Positions 8,721 through 18,405 of a DNA stretch of 64,000 bases are shown piece by piece. Origin of the DNA: Pseudomonas putida. GTDB lineage: Bacteria; Pseudomonadota; Gammaproteobacteria; Pseudomonadales; Pseudomonadaceae. Below the pieces are notes generated by a model, which worked only from the letters and a program-made list of their open reading frames with translations, ran no database searches and was not told the DNA's origin. The stretch is from assembly GCF_028682475.1 (NCBI RefSeq), contig NZ_JANHLE010000011.1, positions 1 to 64,000 of the forward strand. Reading direction: 5' to 3'. How positions within the stretch are numbered: the stretch's first letter is position 1; every line of letters begins with the position of its first letter. The position numbers and the translations under genes are program-made.

Positions 8721-9701
8721 TTACTTCGCGTCGGCAGTCTTCTCGCCTTGATGCGACAGGCTGTAGACATAGGCCGCCAACAGGTGGACCTTGTCGTTGC
8801 CCTGGATTGCTTCCTGGGCAGGCATCTGGCCCTGACGGCCGTAACGGATGGTCTGCTGCAGTTGCGCGAAGCTCGAACCGTAGATGAACGCCTGTGGGTG
8901 GGTCAGGTTTGGCGCGCCCATCGCTGGGGTGCCTTTACCTTCAGGACCGTGGCAGGCCACGCAGTTGGCGGCGAAGATCTTCTGGCCGTTGGCGACGTCG
9001 GCCTTCGCCCCTTCTGGCAGCTTGCGGCCATCGAGGTTGGTCAGCACGTAGGCGGCGACATCGGCAACGCCTTGCTCGCCGATCACTTCCGACCAAGCCG
9101 GCATCACCCCATGACGACCGCCCATGATGGTGGCCTTGATGGTTGCCGGATCACCGCCCCAGCGCCAGTCGTTGTCGGTCAGGTTGGGGAAGCCATAGGA
9201 ACCCTTGGCGTCGGAACCGTGGCACACCGAGCAGTTGGAGGCGAACAGGCGGCCGCCCATTTTCAGGGCTTGCGGGTCCTTGGCCACTTCTTCAATGGGC
9301 ATGGCTGCAAATTTGGCGAAGATCGGCCCAAATTTAGCGTCCGCGCGGGCCATTTCCTTTTCCCACTCGTGCACGCCGGTCCAGCCAGGCTGGCCGTTGG
9401 CGAACTCGGTCTTTTTCTCGTTATCCACGTACTGGTAACCCGGCAATACGCCTTTCCAGTTACCCAGGCCCGGGTACAGCACCAGGTAGCCCAGGGCGAA
9501 AACGATGGTGCCGACAAACAGCCAGAACCACCATTTTGGCAGCGGGTTGTCATATTCCTCGATGCCATCGAACGAGTGACCGACGATTTCATCGGTGGGT
9601 TCGCTGCGCTGGCCCCTACGGGTGGACAGCAGCAGCCAGGTCAGGGCGAAGATCGTGCCCAGACTCAAAACGGTGACGTACAGACTCCAGAAGGTAGTCA
9701 T
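8721..9701 (-). CDS. ccoP: Cbb3 oxidase subunit III, dihaem cytochrome c (proximal operon)
   Basis: A 326-residue membrane-anchored dihaem cytochrome c that passes electrons to the catalytic subunit. Two haem-binding sites are visible, CSVCH and CVACH. The N-terminus has a helix (residues about 5-25), the conserved [17 protein letters not shown] segment and a second helix. Compared with the distal copy it has a 14-residue insert after GYQ ([14 protein letters not shown] region). The start overlaps the ccoQ stop (ATGA). This is the operon called cco-1 in P. aeruginosa usage (next to ccoG); P. putida literature numbers the pair the other way round. Confidence 0.96.
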   Translation of the reverse strand: MTTFWSLYVTVLSLGTIFALTWLLLSTRRGQRSEPTDEIVGHSFDGIEEYDNPLPKWWFWLFVGTIVFALGYLVLYPGLGNWKGVLPGYQYVDNEKKTEFANGQPGWTGVHEWEKEMARADAKFGPIFAKFAAMPIEEVAKDPQALKMGGRLFASNCSVCHGSDAKGSYGFPNLTDNDWRWGGDPATIKATIMGGRHGVMPAWSEVIGEQGVADVAAYVLTNLDGRKLPEGAKADVANGQKIFAANCVACHGPEGKGTPAMGAPNLTHPQAFIYGSSFAQLQQTIRYGRQGQMPAQEAIQGNDKVHLLAAYVYSLSHQGEKTADAK

Positions 9702-9895
9702 TCGTTGTTACTCCTAGACGCTTTCGCTTGCGCTTGCTCGACGTGCTTGCTGGCTTCGGGATCATCCGCGAAGGGCAGCATGGTCGCTTCGTCGAACTCG
9801 GACTTGCGCCGAGAACTGAACACCCACAACGCCAGGCCAATAAAGGCCACCATCACCACGACGGTGCCCAGGCCACGAATCATCCCGATATCCAT
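9698..9895 (-). CDS. ccoQ: Cbb3 oxidase small subunit CcoQ (proximal operon)
   Basis: A 65-residue single-helix protein ([26 protein letters not shown]). The ATG at 9893-9895 is preferred over a GTG nine bases upstream that overlaps the ccoO stop, because homologues begin MDIG. CcoQ stabilises the cbb3 complex. The C-terminal half is polar ([19 protein letters not shown]). It overlaps ccoP by four bases. Confidence 0.9.
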   Translation of the reverse strand: MDIGMIRGLGTVVVMVAFIGLALWVFSSRRKSEFDEATMLPFADDPEASKHVEQAQAKASRSNNE

Positions 9896-9900
9896 CAATG

Positions 9901-10509
9901 TCACCGTTTGCTTTTGATGATGGTGCCCAGGCCTTGCAGGTAGGCCACCAGAGCGTCCATTTCAGTCTTGCCCTTGACCGCGTCGCGGGCACCGGCGATG
10001 TCTTCATCGGTGTACGGTGTGCCGAGGGTGCGCAAGACTTCCATTTTCTTGACGGTGTCCTTGCCATCGAGCTTGTTCTCTACCAGCCATGGGTAGGCCG
10101 GCATTTTCGACTCGGGCACGACGTTGCGCGGGTTGTACAGGTGCGCACGGTGCCAGTCATCGGAGTAACGACCGCCGACACGGGCCAGGTCCGGACCGGT
10201 ACGTTTGGAACCCCACAGGAACGGGTGGTCCCAGACGCTTTCACCGGCCACCGAGTAGTGGCCGTAGCGCTCGGTTTCGGCACGGAACGGACGGATCATC
10301 TGCGAGTGGCACTGCACGCAGCCTTCGCGGATGTAGATGTCACGGCCTTCCAGCTCCAGTGCGGTGCGTGGCTTCATGCCCTCGACCGGCTTGTTGGTGA
10401 CGTCCTGGAAAAACAGCGGGACGATTTGGGTCAGGCCGCCGACACTCACGGCGATGACCATGAAGAAGGCCAGCAGGCCGATATTCTTCTCGACTACTTC
10501 ATGCTTCAT
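9901..10509 (-). CDS. ccoO: Cbb3 oxidase subunit II, monohaem cytochrome c (proximal operon)
   Basis: A 202-residue membrane-anchored cytochrome with one haem site, CVQCH, after the segment [12 protein letters not shown]. The N-terminal anchor is at about residues 9-30. The methionine ligand is probably in the SKMPAYPWL segment. Its ATG overlaps the stop of ccoN (TGATG), so the pair is translationally coupled. It is nearly identical over long stretches to the distal copy at 13586-14194. Confidence 0.96.
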   Translation of the reverse strand: MKHEVVEKNIGLLAFFMVIAVSVGGLTQIVPLFFQDVTNKPVEGMKPRTALELEGRDIYIREGCVQCHSQMIRPFRAETERYGHYSVAGESVWDHPFLWGSKRTGPDLARVGGRYSDDWHRAHLYNPRNVVPESKMPAYPWLVENKLDGKDTVKKMEVLRTLGTPYTDEDIAGARDAVKGKTEMDALVAYLQGLGTIIKSKR

Positions 10510-11951
10510 CAGTGAGCTCCAACTACAGCGATCTGAGCGGCGGCTTCAGCTTCGGCCGGCTTCGAGGCGCGGACGGTGCGGAACACGTTGTAGGCCATCA
10601 GCAGCATGCCGGAGGCGAAGAACGCACCGCCCAGGGCGCGGACGATAAAGCCCGGATGGCTGGCCTGCAGGGCTTCGACGAAGGAGTAGGTGAGGGTGCC
10701 GTCGTCGTTGATGGCACGCCACATCAGGCCCTGGGTGATGCCGTTGACCCACATCGAGGAGATGTACAGCACGGTACCGATGGTCGCCAGCCAGAAGTGC
10801 GCGTTGATCAGGCCGATGCTGTGCATCTGCTCGCGGCCGTAGACTTTCGGGATCATGTGGTACAGGGCGCCGATCGAGATCATCGCTACCCAGCCCAAGG
10901 CGCCGGCGTGTACGTGGCCAACGGTCCAGTCGGTGTAGTGCGACAGCGAGTTGACGGTCTTGATCGCCATCATCGGACCTTCGAAGGTCGACATGCCGTA
11001 GAACGCCAGGGACACCACGAGGAAACGCAGGATCGGGTCGGTGCGCAGCTTATGCCAGGCGCCCGAGAGGGTCATCATGCCGTTGATCATGCCGCCCCAG
11101 CTTGGCGCCAGGAGAATGATCGACATGGCCATGCCCAGCGACTGCGCCCAGTCCGGCAGGGCGGTGTAGTGCAGGTGGTGGGGACCTGCCCAGATGTACA
11201 GGGTGATCAGTGCCCAGAAGTGCACGATCGACAGGCGATAGGAGTAGATCGGACGCTCGGCCTGCTTGGGCACGAAGTAGTACATCATGCCGAGGAAACC
11301 GGTGGTCAGGAAAAAGCCCACGGCGTTGTGGCCGTACCACCACTGGATCATTGCGTCGGTGGCACCCGAGTAAGCCGAGTAGGACTTGAACAGGCTGACC
11401 GGCAGCGACATGTGGTTGACGATGTGCAGCATCGCGGTGACCACGATGAACGCACCGTAGAACCAGTTACCCACATAAATGTGCTTGGTCTTGCGCTTGA
11501 CGATGGTACCGAAGAACACCACACCGTAAGTGACCCAGACAATCGCCAGCAAAATGGCGATTGGCCATTCCAGCTCGGCGTATTCCTTGGTCGTGGTGTA
11601 ACCCAGCGGCAGGGTGATGAGCGCGCCGACGATCACCGCTTGCCAACCCCAGAAGGTGAAGGCCGCGAGGCTGTCGGAAATCAGTCGCGTCTGGCAGGTA
11701 CGCTGCACGACATAATAGGAAGTGGCAAACAGCGCACAGCCACCGAAGGCGAAAATCACCAGGTTGGTGTGCAGTGGGCGAAGACGTCCAAAGCTCGTCC
11801 ATGGCAGGTCCAGGTTCAGCTGGGGCCATACCAGTTGCGAGGCGATGAAGACTCCAAGCCCCATGCCAAGGATCCCCCAGACCACCGTCATGATGGCGAA
11901 CTGGCGGACGACCTTATAGTTATAAGCAGTCGGACTGATTGCTGTGCTCAT
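10509..11951 (-). CDS. ccoN: Cbb3 oxidase catalytic subunit I (proximal operon)
   Basis: A 480-residue polytopic haem-copper oxidase subunit. It reduces oxygen at the haem b3-CuB site and pumps protons. Hallmarks are [14 protein letters not shown] (haem ligand His), [10 protein letters not shown] (CuB His with the CcoN-type Tyr elsewhere), GPHHLHYT and the [13 protein letters not shown] segment. It opens the ccoNOQP operon. No strong Anr box is seen in its 487-bp upstream region, consistent with the more constitutive member of the pair. Confidence 0.97.
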   Translation of the reverse strand: MSTAISPTAYNYKVVRQFAIMTVVWGILGMGLGVFIASQLVWPQLNLDLPWTSFGRLRPLHTNLVIFAFGGCALFATSYYVVQRTCQTRLISDSLAAFTFWGWQAVIVGALITLPLGYTTTKEYAELEWPIAILLAIVWVTYGVVFFGTIVKRKTKHIYVGNWFYGAFIVVTAMLHIVNHMSLPVSLFKSYSAYSGATDAMIQWWYGHNAVGFFLTTGFLGMMYYFVPKQAERPIYSYRLSIVHFWALITLYIWAGPHHLHYTALPDWAQSLGMAMSIILLAPSWGGMINGMMTLSGAWHKLRTDPILRFLVVSLAFYGMSTFEGPMMAIKTVNSLSHYTDWTVGHVHAGALGWVAMISIGALYHMIPKVYGREQMHSIGLINAHFWLATIGTVLYISSMWVNGITQGLMWRAINDDGTLTYSFVEALQASHPGFIVRALGGAFFASGMLLMAYNVFRTVRASKPAEAEAAAQIAVVGAH

Positions 11952-12438
11952 TCTAAGGTTCCACGGTTTGGGTGTTTTTGTAGGTTAAAAAATCGGCGCA
12001 AGTATGTATAAACCGTGTGGTTATTGCAACGCGATGGCTCCCGCGCCGACCTTTGCCAAAGCCCGGTCTACCGCTGTTCCGGGCCTTGTTGGCGGGCAAA
12101 GTGTACACAATTATCTGTTTGATATGTGTACCGTTATTCATCTTTTCTTGTCCAATCGGTCAGGCTTGTTGCAACCGTTTTCTGTTATCCAGAAGCGGGT
12201 AGCAAGAGGTCGAGCCGATCCCATCTACCTTTGCACGCATTCTTCAACAGCCACGACCGACCAACGGGATTAGCAGGCCCCGGGTTGCGGTCGCTGTGGC
12301 AACAAGCTTAGTTCCGATCAAGGCGGGTGCAAGGCGGGGTGGTGCGGGAGGTGCGACGTTTGGTCGCAAGGGGGAAAGGGAACCGCCGCATCCGGGTGGC
12401 TGCGGCGGTTTGAGTCAAGGCTCAGTTAAGGGATGATT
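11952..12438. other. Intergenic region between the two cco operons
   Basis: 487 bp without a credible gene. It must hold the promoter of the proximal ccoN, but no clear -35/-10 pair could be fixed. A poor Anr-like match (TTAGT-N4-ATCAA at 12308-12321) lies 357 bp from ccoN and is not convincing. A 10-bp inverted repeat at 12381-12410 probably ends the distal operon. Confidence 0.6.
12381..12410 (-). terminator. Probable terminator hairpin after distal ccoP
   Basis: AACCGCCGCA and TGCGGCGGTT form a perfect 10-bp stem with a 10-nt loop, about 30 bp past the ccoP stop. The following U tract on the minus strand is weak (CCCTTTCCCCC), so efficiency is uncertain. Confidence 0.55.
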
Positions 12439-13386
12439 TTACTTGGCAGAGAGGTTATCAGCTTGAGCTGGTTCATCCTGCGACAAGCTGTAGACATAGG
12501 CGGCCAGCAGGTGGACCTTGTCGTTACCCTGGATGGCTTCCTGGGCAGGCATTTGACCCTGACGACCATAGCGGATGGTCTGTTGCAGTTGGGCGAAGCT
12601 CGAACCGTAGATGAAGGCTTGCGGGTGCGTCAGGTCCGGTGCGCCCATGGCTGGGGTGCCCTTGCCTTCAGGACCGTGGCAGGCCACACAGGTGGTCGCG
12701 AAGAGCTTCTCGCCGTTGGCGACATCGGCCTTGGTGCCTTCTGGCAGCTTGCGGCCATCCATGCTGGTGAGGACGAAAGCGGCGACGTCGGCTACACCTT
12801 GCTCACCAATCACTTCGGCCCAGGCCGGCATGACGCCGTGACGACCGCTCATGATCGACTGCTTGATGGTGTCCGGATCACCGCCCCAGCGCCAGTCCTT
12901 GTCGGTCAGGTTAGGGAAGCCGTAGGCACCCTTGGCGTCGGAACCGTGGCACACCGAGCAGTTGGAGGCGAACAGGCGGCCACCCATCTTCAGTGCTTGC
13001 GGATCCTTGGCCACTTCTTCTACCGGCATGGCCGCGAACTTGGCGAAGATCGGGCCGAATTTGGCGTCGGCCTTGTCCATTTCTTTCTGCCATTCATTGA
13101 CCTGGGTCCAGCCGTCCTGATAACCCGGCAGGATGCCTTTCCAGTTGCCCAGGCCGGGATAGAGGATCAGGTAGCCGACCGAGAACACCAGGGTGCCGAC
13201 GAACAGCCAGAACCACCACTTGGGCAGCGGGTTGTCGTACTCCTCGATGCCGTCGAAGCTGTGGCCCATGGTCTGGTCGCCGCCGTTGGGCTTTTCGCCC
13301 TTGCGCGTGGCCAGCAGCAGCCAGGTCAAGCCGATCAGGCTGCCGATGGTCAGTACGCAGATGTACGTACTCCAGAAGGTGGTCAT
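12439..13386 (-). CDS. ccoP: Cbb3 oxidase subunit III, dihaem cytochrome c (distal operon)
   Basis: A 315-residue paralogue of the proximal CcoP with the same two haem sites (CSVCH, CVACH) and the [17 protein letters not shown] segment. It lacks the 14-residue insert after GYQ and has a slightly different C-terminus ([13 protein letters not shown]). It overlaps ccoQ by four bases. Its operon carries the strong Anr box, so it is the low-oxygen-induced set (cco-2 in P. aeruginosa usage, Cbb3-1 in P. putida usage). Confidence 0.96.
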   Translation of the reverse strand: MTTFWSTYICVLTIGSLIGLTWLLLATRKGEKPNGGDQTMGHSFDGIEEYDNPLPKWWFWLFVGTLVFSVGYLILYPGLGNWKGILPGYQDGWTQVNEWQKEMDKADAKFGPIFAKFAAMPVEEVAKDPQALKMGGRLFASNCSVCHGSDAKGAYGFPNLTDKDWRWGGDPDTIKQSIMSGRHGVMPAWAEVIGEQGVADVAAFVLTSMDGRKLPEGTKADVANGEKLFATTCVACHGPEGKGTPAMGAPDLTHPQAFIYGSSFAQLQQTIRYGRQGQMPAQEAIQGNDKVHLLAAYVYSLSQDEPAQADNLSAK

Positions 13387-13580
13387 TGCCCGTTACTCCT
13401 CGATGCGGGTTCGTTGGCGGCAGGTGCTAGGCGGTCATCGGCGAACGGCAACAAGCTTGCCTCGGCAAACTCGCGGTCACGCCGACCGTTGAACACCCAC
13501 AGCGACAGGCCGATGAAGGCGATGGCCACCAGCAGGGTGCCCAGGCCGCGCAGCTGGCCGATATCCAGTGTGAAGTCCAT
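13383..13580 (-). CDS. ccoQ: Cbb3 oxidase small subunit CcoQ (distal operon)
   Basis: A 65-residue single-helix protein ([21 protein letters not shown]) with a polar tail, paralogous to the copy at 9698-9895. It starts five bases after the ccoO stop and overlaps ccoP by four bases. Confidence 0.92.
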   Translation of the reverse strand: MDFTLDIGQLRGLGTLLVAIAFIGLSLWVFNGRRDREFAEASLLPFADDRLAPAANEPASRSNGQ

Positions 13581-13585
13581 GGCCC

Positions 13586-14194
13586 TTACCTCTTGTTCTT
13601 GATCGCAGTGCCGAGCACTTGCAGGTAGGCGACCAGTGCGTCCATCTCGGTTTTACCCTTGATCGATTCCACCGCACCGCTGATATCCGCATCGGTGTAA
13701 GGCACGCCCAGGGTACGCATGGTGCGCAGCTTGGTTTCGGTGTGGCTGCTGTCTACCGGGCTGGCGACCAGCCATGGGTAGGCCGGCATCTTCGACTCGG
13801 GCACGACGTTGCGCGGGTTGTACAGGTGCGCACGGTGCCAGTCATCGGAGTAGCGGCCGCCGACGCGGGCCAGGTCCGGACCGGTACGCTTGGAGCCCCA
13901 CAGGAACGGGTGGTCCCAGACGCTTTCACCGGCGACCGAGTAGTGGCCGTAGCGCTCGGTCTCGGCGCGGAACGGACGGATCATCTGCGAGTGACACTGC
14001 ACACAGCCTTCGCGGATGTAGATGTCACGGCCTTCCAGTTGCAGCGCGGTGTAGGGCTTCATGCCCTCGACCGGCTTGTTGGTAACGTCCTGGAAGAACA
14101 GTGGGACGATCTGGGTCAGGCCACCGATGCTGACGGCAAAGACCATCAACAGCACCAGCAGGAAGACGTTCTTCTCGATTACTTCGTGTTTCAT
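13586..14194 (-). CDS. ccoO: Cbb3 oxidase subunit II, monohaem cytochrome c (distal operon)
   Basis: A 202-residue monohaem cytochrome with CVQCH and an N-terminal anchor helix. The middle of the protein (haem site through [10 protein letters not shown]) is identical or nearly so to the proximal copy, while the N- and C-terminal parts differ. It follows ccoN after a 10-bp gap. Confidence 0.96.
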   Translation of the reverse strand: MKHEVIEKNVFLLVLLMVFAVSIGGLTQIVPLFFQDVTNKPVEGMKPYTALQLEGRDIYIREGCVQCHSQMIRPFRAETERYGHYSVAGESVWDHPFLWGSKRTGPDLARVGGRYSDDWHRAHLYNPRNVVPESKMPAYPWLVASPVDSSHTETKLRTMRTLGVPYTDADISGAVESIKGKTEMDALVAYLQVLGTAIKNKR

Positions 14195-14204
14195 CTCGAT
14201 CTCC

Positions 14205-15629
14205 TCAGGCCAGCTGCGCAGCGGCAGGTGCAGTCGCGGTCACCGGGGCACGCACGGTGCGCCAGGTGTTCCAGGCCATCAGGAACATGCCGGTGAGGAA
14301 GATCGCCCCGCCGACGAAGCGCACGATGAAGCCAGGGTGGCTGGCCACCAGGGTTTCGACGAAGGAGTAGGTCAGCGTGCCGTCGGCGTTGACCGCGCGC
14401 CACATCAGGCCCTGGGCGATACCGTTGACCCACATCGAGGCGATGTAGAGCACGGTGCCGATGGTGGCCAGCCAGAAGTGCGCGTTGATCAGGCCCAGGC
14501 TGTACATCTGCTCGCGGCCGAAGACTTTCGGGATCATGTGGTACAGGGCGCCGATCGAAATCATCGCTACCCAGCCCAGGGCACCGGCGTGTACGTGGCC
14601 GATGGTCCAGTCGGTGTAGTGCGACAGGGCGTTGACGGTCTTGATCGCCATCATCGGACCTTCGAAGGTCGACATGCCGTAGAACGCCAGGGACACCACG
14701 AGGAAGCGCAGGATCGGGTCGCTGCGCAGCTTATGCCAGGCGCCCGAGAGGGTCATCATGCCGTTGATCATGCCACCCCAGCTCGGGGCGAGGAGGATCA
14801 GCGACATGATCATGCCCAGCGACTGTGCCCAGTCGGGCAGGGCGGTGTAGTGCAGGTGGTGGGGACCGGCCCAGATGTACAGGGTGATCAGTGCCCAGAA
14901 GTGCACGATCGACAGGCGATAGGAATACACCGGACGCTCGGCCTGCTTGGGCACGAAGTAGTACATCATGCCGAGGAAGCCTGCGGTCAGGAAGAAGCCC
15001 ACGGCGTTGTGGCCGTACCACCACTGGACCATGGCGTCAGTGGCGCCGCTGTACAGCGAATAGGACTTGGTCAGGCTGACCGGCAGTTCCAGGTTGTTGA
15101 CGATGTGCAGGATCGCCACGGTGATGATGAACGCACCGAAGAACCAGTTGCCCACGTAGATGTGCTTGGTGGTGCGCTTCATCAGGGTGCCGAAGAACAC
15201 CACGGCGTAGGCGACCCAGACAATGGTGATCAGGATATCGATCGGCCATTCCAGTTCGGCGTACTCCTTGGAGCTGGTATAACCCAGCGGCAGGCTGACG
15301 GCGGCCAGGACGATCACCAGTTGCCAGGCCCAGAAGGTGAAGGCGGCAAGGCGTGGTGAGAACAGGGTGGTCTGGCAGGTGCGCTGGACCGAGTAGTAGG
15401 AGGCGGCGAACAGCGCGCAACCACCGAAGGCGAAGATCACCGCGTTGGTGTGCAGCGGGCGCAGGCGCCCGAAGCTGGTCCAGGGGAGGTCGAAGTTGAG
15501 CGAAGGCCAGACGAGTTGCGCGGCAAGAAAAACGCCGAGCCCCATCCCGACGATTCCCCACACCACCGTCATAATGGCGAATTGGCGGACCACCTGGTAG
15601 TTGTAGGCGGTACTGCTGGTTGTGTTCAT
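14205..15629 (-). CDS. ccoN: Cbb3 oxidase catalytic subunit I (distal operon)
   Basis: A 474-residue catalytic subunit with the same His-rich motifs as the proximal CcoN ([32 protein letters not shown]). The ATG at 15627-15629 ([11 protein letters not shown]) aligns with the proximal start; the frame extends 17 codons further with no support. An Anr box lies 75-88 bp upstream, inside the divergent hydrolase gene. DNA identity with the proximal ccoN is patchy and very high in the centre. Confidence 0.97.
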   Translation of the reverse strand: MNTTSSTAYNYQVVRQFAIMTVVWGIVGMGLGVFLAAQLVWPSLNFDLPWTSFGRLRPLHTNAVIFAFGGCALFAASYYSVQRTCQTTLFSPRLAAFTFWAWQLVIVLAAVSLPLGYTSSKEYAELEWPIDILITIVWVAYAVVFFGTLMKRTTKHIYVGNWFFGAFIITVAILHIVNNLELPVSLTKSYSLYSGATDAMVQWWYGHNAVGFFLTAGFLGMMYYFVPKQAERPVYSYRLSIVHFWALITLYIWAGPHHLHYTALPDWAQSLGMIMSLILLAPSWGGMINGMMTLSGAWHKLRSDPILRFLVVSLAFYGMSTFEGPMMAIKTVNALSHYTDWTIGHVHAGALGWVAMISIGALYHMIPKVFGREQMYSLGLINAHFWLATIGTVLYIASMWVNGIAQGLMWRAVNADGTLTYSFVETLVASHPGFIVRFVGGAIFLTGMFLMAWNTWRTVRAPVTATAPAAAQLA

Positions 15630-15678
15630 GTATGGGTTCCCATCCACGGTTATAGGCAGGCTAAATAGCGAGGCAAGC

Positions 15679-16368
15679 ATGATTAATGGGCAAGTGGCCG
15701 GTATTGACGGGGATCAATGGGCGCGGTTGATCGAAAGCCGTGGCTGGCGCTGGAATGCCCCGCAAAATCAGGGGGATGGCGAACATTTACGCTGTCTGAT
15801 TCTGGCGCATGGCGCGGGTGCGCCGATGGACAGCGGGTTCATGGAAGAAATCGCGCAAAGGCTGGCGGCACAAGGGCTGGGAGTGGTGCGCTTCGAGTTT
15901 CCCTACATGGCGCAGCGGCGCCTCGATGGTGGCAAAAGGCCCCCAAATCCGCAGGCCAAGTTGCTCGAATGCTGGCAAGAGGTGTACCAACAGGTGCGAC
16001 CATTGGTCACTGGAACGCTGGCCATCGGCGGCAAGTCCATGGGTGGTCGTATGGCGAGCCTGTTGGCCGATGAGCTGGGTGCGGATGCGCTGGTGTGCCT
16101 GGGTTATCCCTTTTATGCCGCCGGCAAGCCGGAAAAGCCGCGGGTGGCGCATCTGGCCGAGCTGAAGACGCCGACGCTGATCATCCAGGGCGAACGCGAT
16201 GCGTTGGGTAATCGGCAGACGGTGGAAGGCTATGCGCTATCGCCATCGATCGAGCTGTGCTGGCTGCAGGCGGGGGATCATGATCTGAAGCCGTTGAAGG
16301 CTTCCGGGTTCAGTCAGGGTGATCATCTGCAGACGGCTGCAGATCGGATTGCGGCGTTTGTGCGCTGA
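15679..16368 (+). CDS. Alpha/beta-hydrolase of the KANL3/Tex30 type
   Basis: A 229-residue protein with an alpha/beta-hydrolase fold. Visible motifs are [16 protein letters not shown] (oxyanion region) and the nucleophile elbow GKSMGG, with a probable catalytic His in GDHDLKP near the C-terminus. The family is often annotated alpha/beta-hydrolase without known substrate. The ATG at 15679 has GAGG five bases upstream and is kept, although an Anr box for the divergent cco operon overlaps codons 9-13. A later start would cut off sequence needed before the HGAG strand. Confidence 0.82.
   Translation: MINGQVAGIDGDQWARLIESRGWRWNAPQNQGDGEHLRCLILAHGAGAPMDSGFMEEIAQRLAAQGLGVVRFEFPYMAQRRLDGGKRPPNPQAKLLECWQEVYQQVRPLVTGTLAIGGKSMGGRMASLLADELGADALVCLGYPFYAAGKPEKPRVAHLAELKTPTLIIQGERDALGNRQTVEGYALSPSIELCWLQAGDHDLKPLKASGFSQGDHLQTAADRIAAFVR
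15704..15717. promoter_or_regulatory. Anr/FNR box of the distal ccoNOQP operon
   Basis: TTGACGGGGATCAA differs from the TTGAT-N4-ATCAA consensus at one position. It is 75-88 bp upstream of the distal ccoN start, a normal distance for an Anr-activated promoter. It lies inside the first codons of the divergent hydrolase gene. Confidence 0.82.
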
Positions 16369-16391
16369 GTTTGCTTTTCCAGTTACATCGC

Positions 16392-16456
16392 ATCGCGGGG
16401 CAAGCCCGCTCCCACAGGGTGTAGGTACACGCAGTGGAAGCGGGCTTGCCCCGCGA
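16392..16456. repeat. Paired REP hairpin between hydrolase and ppnP
   Basis: Arms at 16392-16415 and 16434-16456 are inverted copies of the REP core with one change in the right arm (GTGGAAGC for GTGGGAGC). It fills the gap between two convergent genes and may act as a bidirectional 3' end. Confidence 0.9.
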
Positions 16457-16466
16457 ATTTTTTGAA

Positions 16467-16751
16467 TCAGCCGCGGTACTCACACAGGTAGGCGGTATCC
16501 ACGGCCACCTTCAGCTGGAACTTGCTGTTGGCCGGCACGTTGAACTGGCTGCCTGCCGAGAAAGTCTCCCAGTTGTCGCTGTCAGGCAGCTTGACGGTCA
16601 GGGCGCCGGACACCACGTGCATGATTTCACGCTGGGCAGTGCCGAATTCGTACTCGCCGGGGGCCATCACGCCAACCGTGGCCGGGCCTTCGGCGGTGCC
16701 GAAGGCGATCGACTTGACGGTGCCATCAAAGTACTCGTTGACCTTAAACAT
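16467..16751 (-). CDS. ppnP: Pyrimidine/purine nucleoside phosphorylase PpnP
   Basis: A 94-residue single-domain cupin (formerly DUF1255/YaiE). Family members phosphorolyse several nucleosides to base and ribose-1-phosphate. The family pattern is clear: [17 protein letters not shown] at the start, [20 protein letters not shown] in the middle, and [13 protein letters not shown] near the end. The ATG has AGGAG upstream. It is a single gene on the minus strand facing the hydrolase. Confidence 0.93.
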   Translation of the reverse strand: MFKVNEYFDGTVKSIAFGTAEGPATVGVMAPGEYEFGTAQREIMHVVSGALTVKLPDSDNWETFSAGSQFNVPANSKFQLKVAVDTAYLCEYRG

Positions 16752-16821
16752 GGGCGACTCCTGAAAAGGGGCTGAAAAGGCTGGCCAGTATGCCCAAGGC
16801 GTATGGCGCCGTCATCCGCTT

Positions 16822-17373
16822 TCAGGTGCCGTTGACCGGCAGGGACAGGGGTAGCAGCCGTGCGGTATTGCGGGCATCTTCCAGGGCGCGGTGCTGCTGG
16901 CCGCTGAACTGCAGGCCAGCCAGTTGCAAGGCGCCGTTGAGGCCGAGTGGCCGTTGCAGTTGACGGGTCTTGGCGAAACGTTGCTTGAGGTTGATGTGCG
17001 GCAGGTCGGCGAGCACGCTGTGCACGTGATGCAACTGCCATTCCTGCAGCAATTGCTGACGGTCGTAGTCGCCCCAGCTGACCCAGGCCTGCAGATGCCC
17101 CCGATGATGGCCGATCCAGCGTTCGAACTGTCCCCAGACTTCAGCGAAGGAGGCGGCCGTGTCGACATTGGCCTGGCTGATATGCGTCAGCTCACGGCAA
17201 AAAGGTGTCAGTTGCGGGCGTCGTCGTGGTTTGACGAAGCGCTGGAAATGATCGACCTCCCGGCCCTGTCGATTGACCAGCGTCGCACCGATTTCGATAA
17301 CTTCCATATCCGTGACCGGCCAGCCCCCATCGTCTGTGGTTGCTTCCAGGTCGATCACCAGCCAATGCCCCAT
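16822..17373 (-). CDS. DEDDh 3'-5' exonuclease, KapD-like
   Basis: A 183-residue protein of the DnaQ-like exonuclease superfamily. The DxE motif is in VIDLEATTDDGG at the N-terminus, the middle Asp is in SWGDYDRQQL, and the DEDDh end motif is HRALEDARNTARL. The start MGHWLVIDLEAT (17371-17373) is chosen because homologues begin just before the first motif; the frame opens 15 codons earlier without need. Substrate unknown; similar proteins process RNA 3' ends or small DNA. Confidence 0.87.
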   Translation of the reverse strand: MGHWLVIDLEATTDDGGWPVTDMEVIEIGATLVNRQGREVDHFQRFVKPRRRPQLTPFCRELTHISQANVDTAASFAEVWGQFERWIGHHRGHLQAWVSWGDYDRQQLLQEWQLHHVHSVLADLPHINLKQRFAKTRQLQRPLGLNGALQLAGLQFSGQQHRALEDARNTARLLPLSLPVNGT

Positions 17374-17542
17374 AGTAGGCTCCCTTGCAAGACTCGCTAG
17401 AGCGTAGCCAAACTTCAACGCTTGGGGTATCCCCTGGCCTTTTGCCGGTAACTGGAATTTGGCACAATCGATAGTTGTACAGCGCCAGGAAAACGCCTAG
17501 CTTAGGCGAATTCCGGTTAAAACCCGCAAAGAGTGTGTTGCT

Positions 17543-18346
17543 TTGACTCCAACGCCCATGCCGCAGGCTGTGTCTTTCCTGTTCATGCTTGCCACCCTGT
17601 GGCTGGCGTCGCCGGTCCAGGCATTCGAGGCGATCGAGGTCAAGGTCGGCGCCACGCATTTCCCTCCTTATACCGTGCGTCCCGAGAAGGGCGCCGAGAC
17701 CGGGCTGTTGCCGCAGCTGGTCGAGGCATTGAACAACGCCCAGCCGCACTACCGTTTCATTCTGGTGCCTACCTCGATTCCGCGTCGATTCGGCGATTTG
17801 CGCCAGGGGCGCACCGACATGGCGATCTTCGAGAACCCGCAGTGGGGATGGCAGGGCATCGAGCATGTAGCGGTCGATATGGGCCTGGAGGATGCCGAAG
17901 TATTCGTCACCCACCTTCAACCCGACCGTGACGAGCGCTATTTTGCCGACCTCAACGGCAAGCGTCTGGCCCTGTACAGCGGCTATCACTACGCCTTTGC
18001 CGGCTTCAATCCGGACCCGCAATATCTCGCCGATCACTACAATGCGACCTTGACCTACTCCCACGACAGTAACCTGCTGATGGTTCAGCGCGGTCGGGCC
18101 GATATCGCCCTGGTGACCCGTTCCTACCTCAGCGACTTCCTCGCGCGCAATCCGGGCAGCGTCGGCAAATTGCTGACGTCCCAGCGGGTCGATCAGATCT
18201 ATCACCATTTCGCGTTGTTGCGCCCAGGCGCGCCGATCAGTGGCCCGGCCTTTGCCGGCCTGTTGCAGCAATTGCGCGACAAGGGTGAACTGTTGCGGAT
18301 CTTCCAGCCTTATCGCATCAGCGTAAGCACCCCTCAGGCACACTAA
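17543..18346 (+). CDS. Family 3 periplasmic solute-binding protein
   Basis: A 267-residue protein like the amino-acid-binding (SBP_bac_3) proteins, with a hydrophobic N-terminal segment ending ASPVQAFEA (probable signal peptidase site). Motifs HFPPYTVRPEKGAETGLLPQLVEAL and a later RGRADIALVTRSY fit the fold. The start is uncertain: TTG at 17543 has AAAGAG at a good distance, while ATG at 17558 has no evident ribosome site. No permease genes are adjacent, so it may work as an orphan or sensor. Its stop codon lies inside the IS box of the next gene. Confidence 0.8.
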   Translation: MTPTPMPQAVSFLFMLATLWLASPVQAFEAIEVKVGATHFPPYTVRPEKGAETGLLPQLVEALNNAQPHYRFILVPTSIPRRFGDLRQGRTDMAIFENPQWGWQGIEHVAVDMGLEDAEVFVTHLQPDRDERYFADLNGKRLALYSGYHYAFAGFNPDPQYLADHYNATLTYSHDSNLLMVQRGRADIALVTRSYLSDFLARNPGSVGKLLTSQRVDQIYHHFALLRPGAPISGPAFAGLLQQLRDKGELLRIFQPYRISVSTPQAH

Positions 18347-18367
18347 ATTTCCCCCGGGCGGCCACGT
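18344..18367 (+). promoter_or_regulatory. PvdS-type (iron starvation) promoter of the acetyltransferase gene
   Basis: TAAAT at 18344-18348 and CGT at 18365-18367 are separated by exactly 16 nt, the PvdS/IS box form. It is 39-62 bp upstream of the start at 18406. The first three bases of TAAAT are the TAA stop codon of the upstream gene. Confidence 0.8.
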
Positions 18368-18405
18368 TCACAACGGTGAGCATTTTTCCTTCGTGAGCCA
18401 AGACC

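Noticed and set aside
12004..12273. Possible 89-residue ORF between the cco operons
   Set aside because: No ribosome site, no recognisable motif, and codon use unlike neighbouring genes.
12308..12321. Possible Anr box for the proximal ccoN
   Set aside because: The left half TTAGT matches only three of five bases, and it is 357 bp from the gene. Mentioned only as the best match in the gap.
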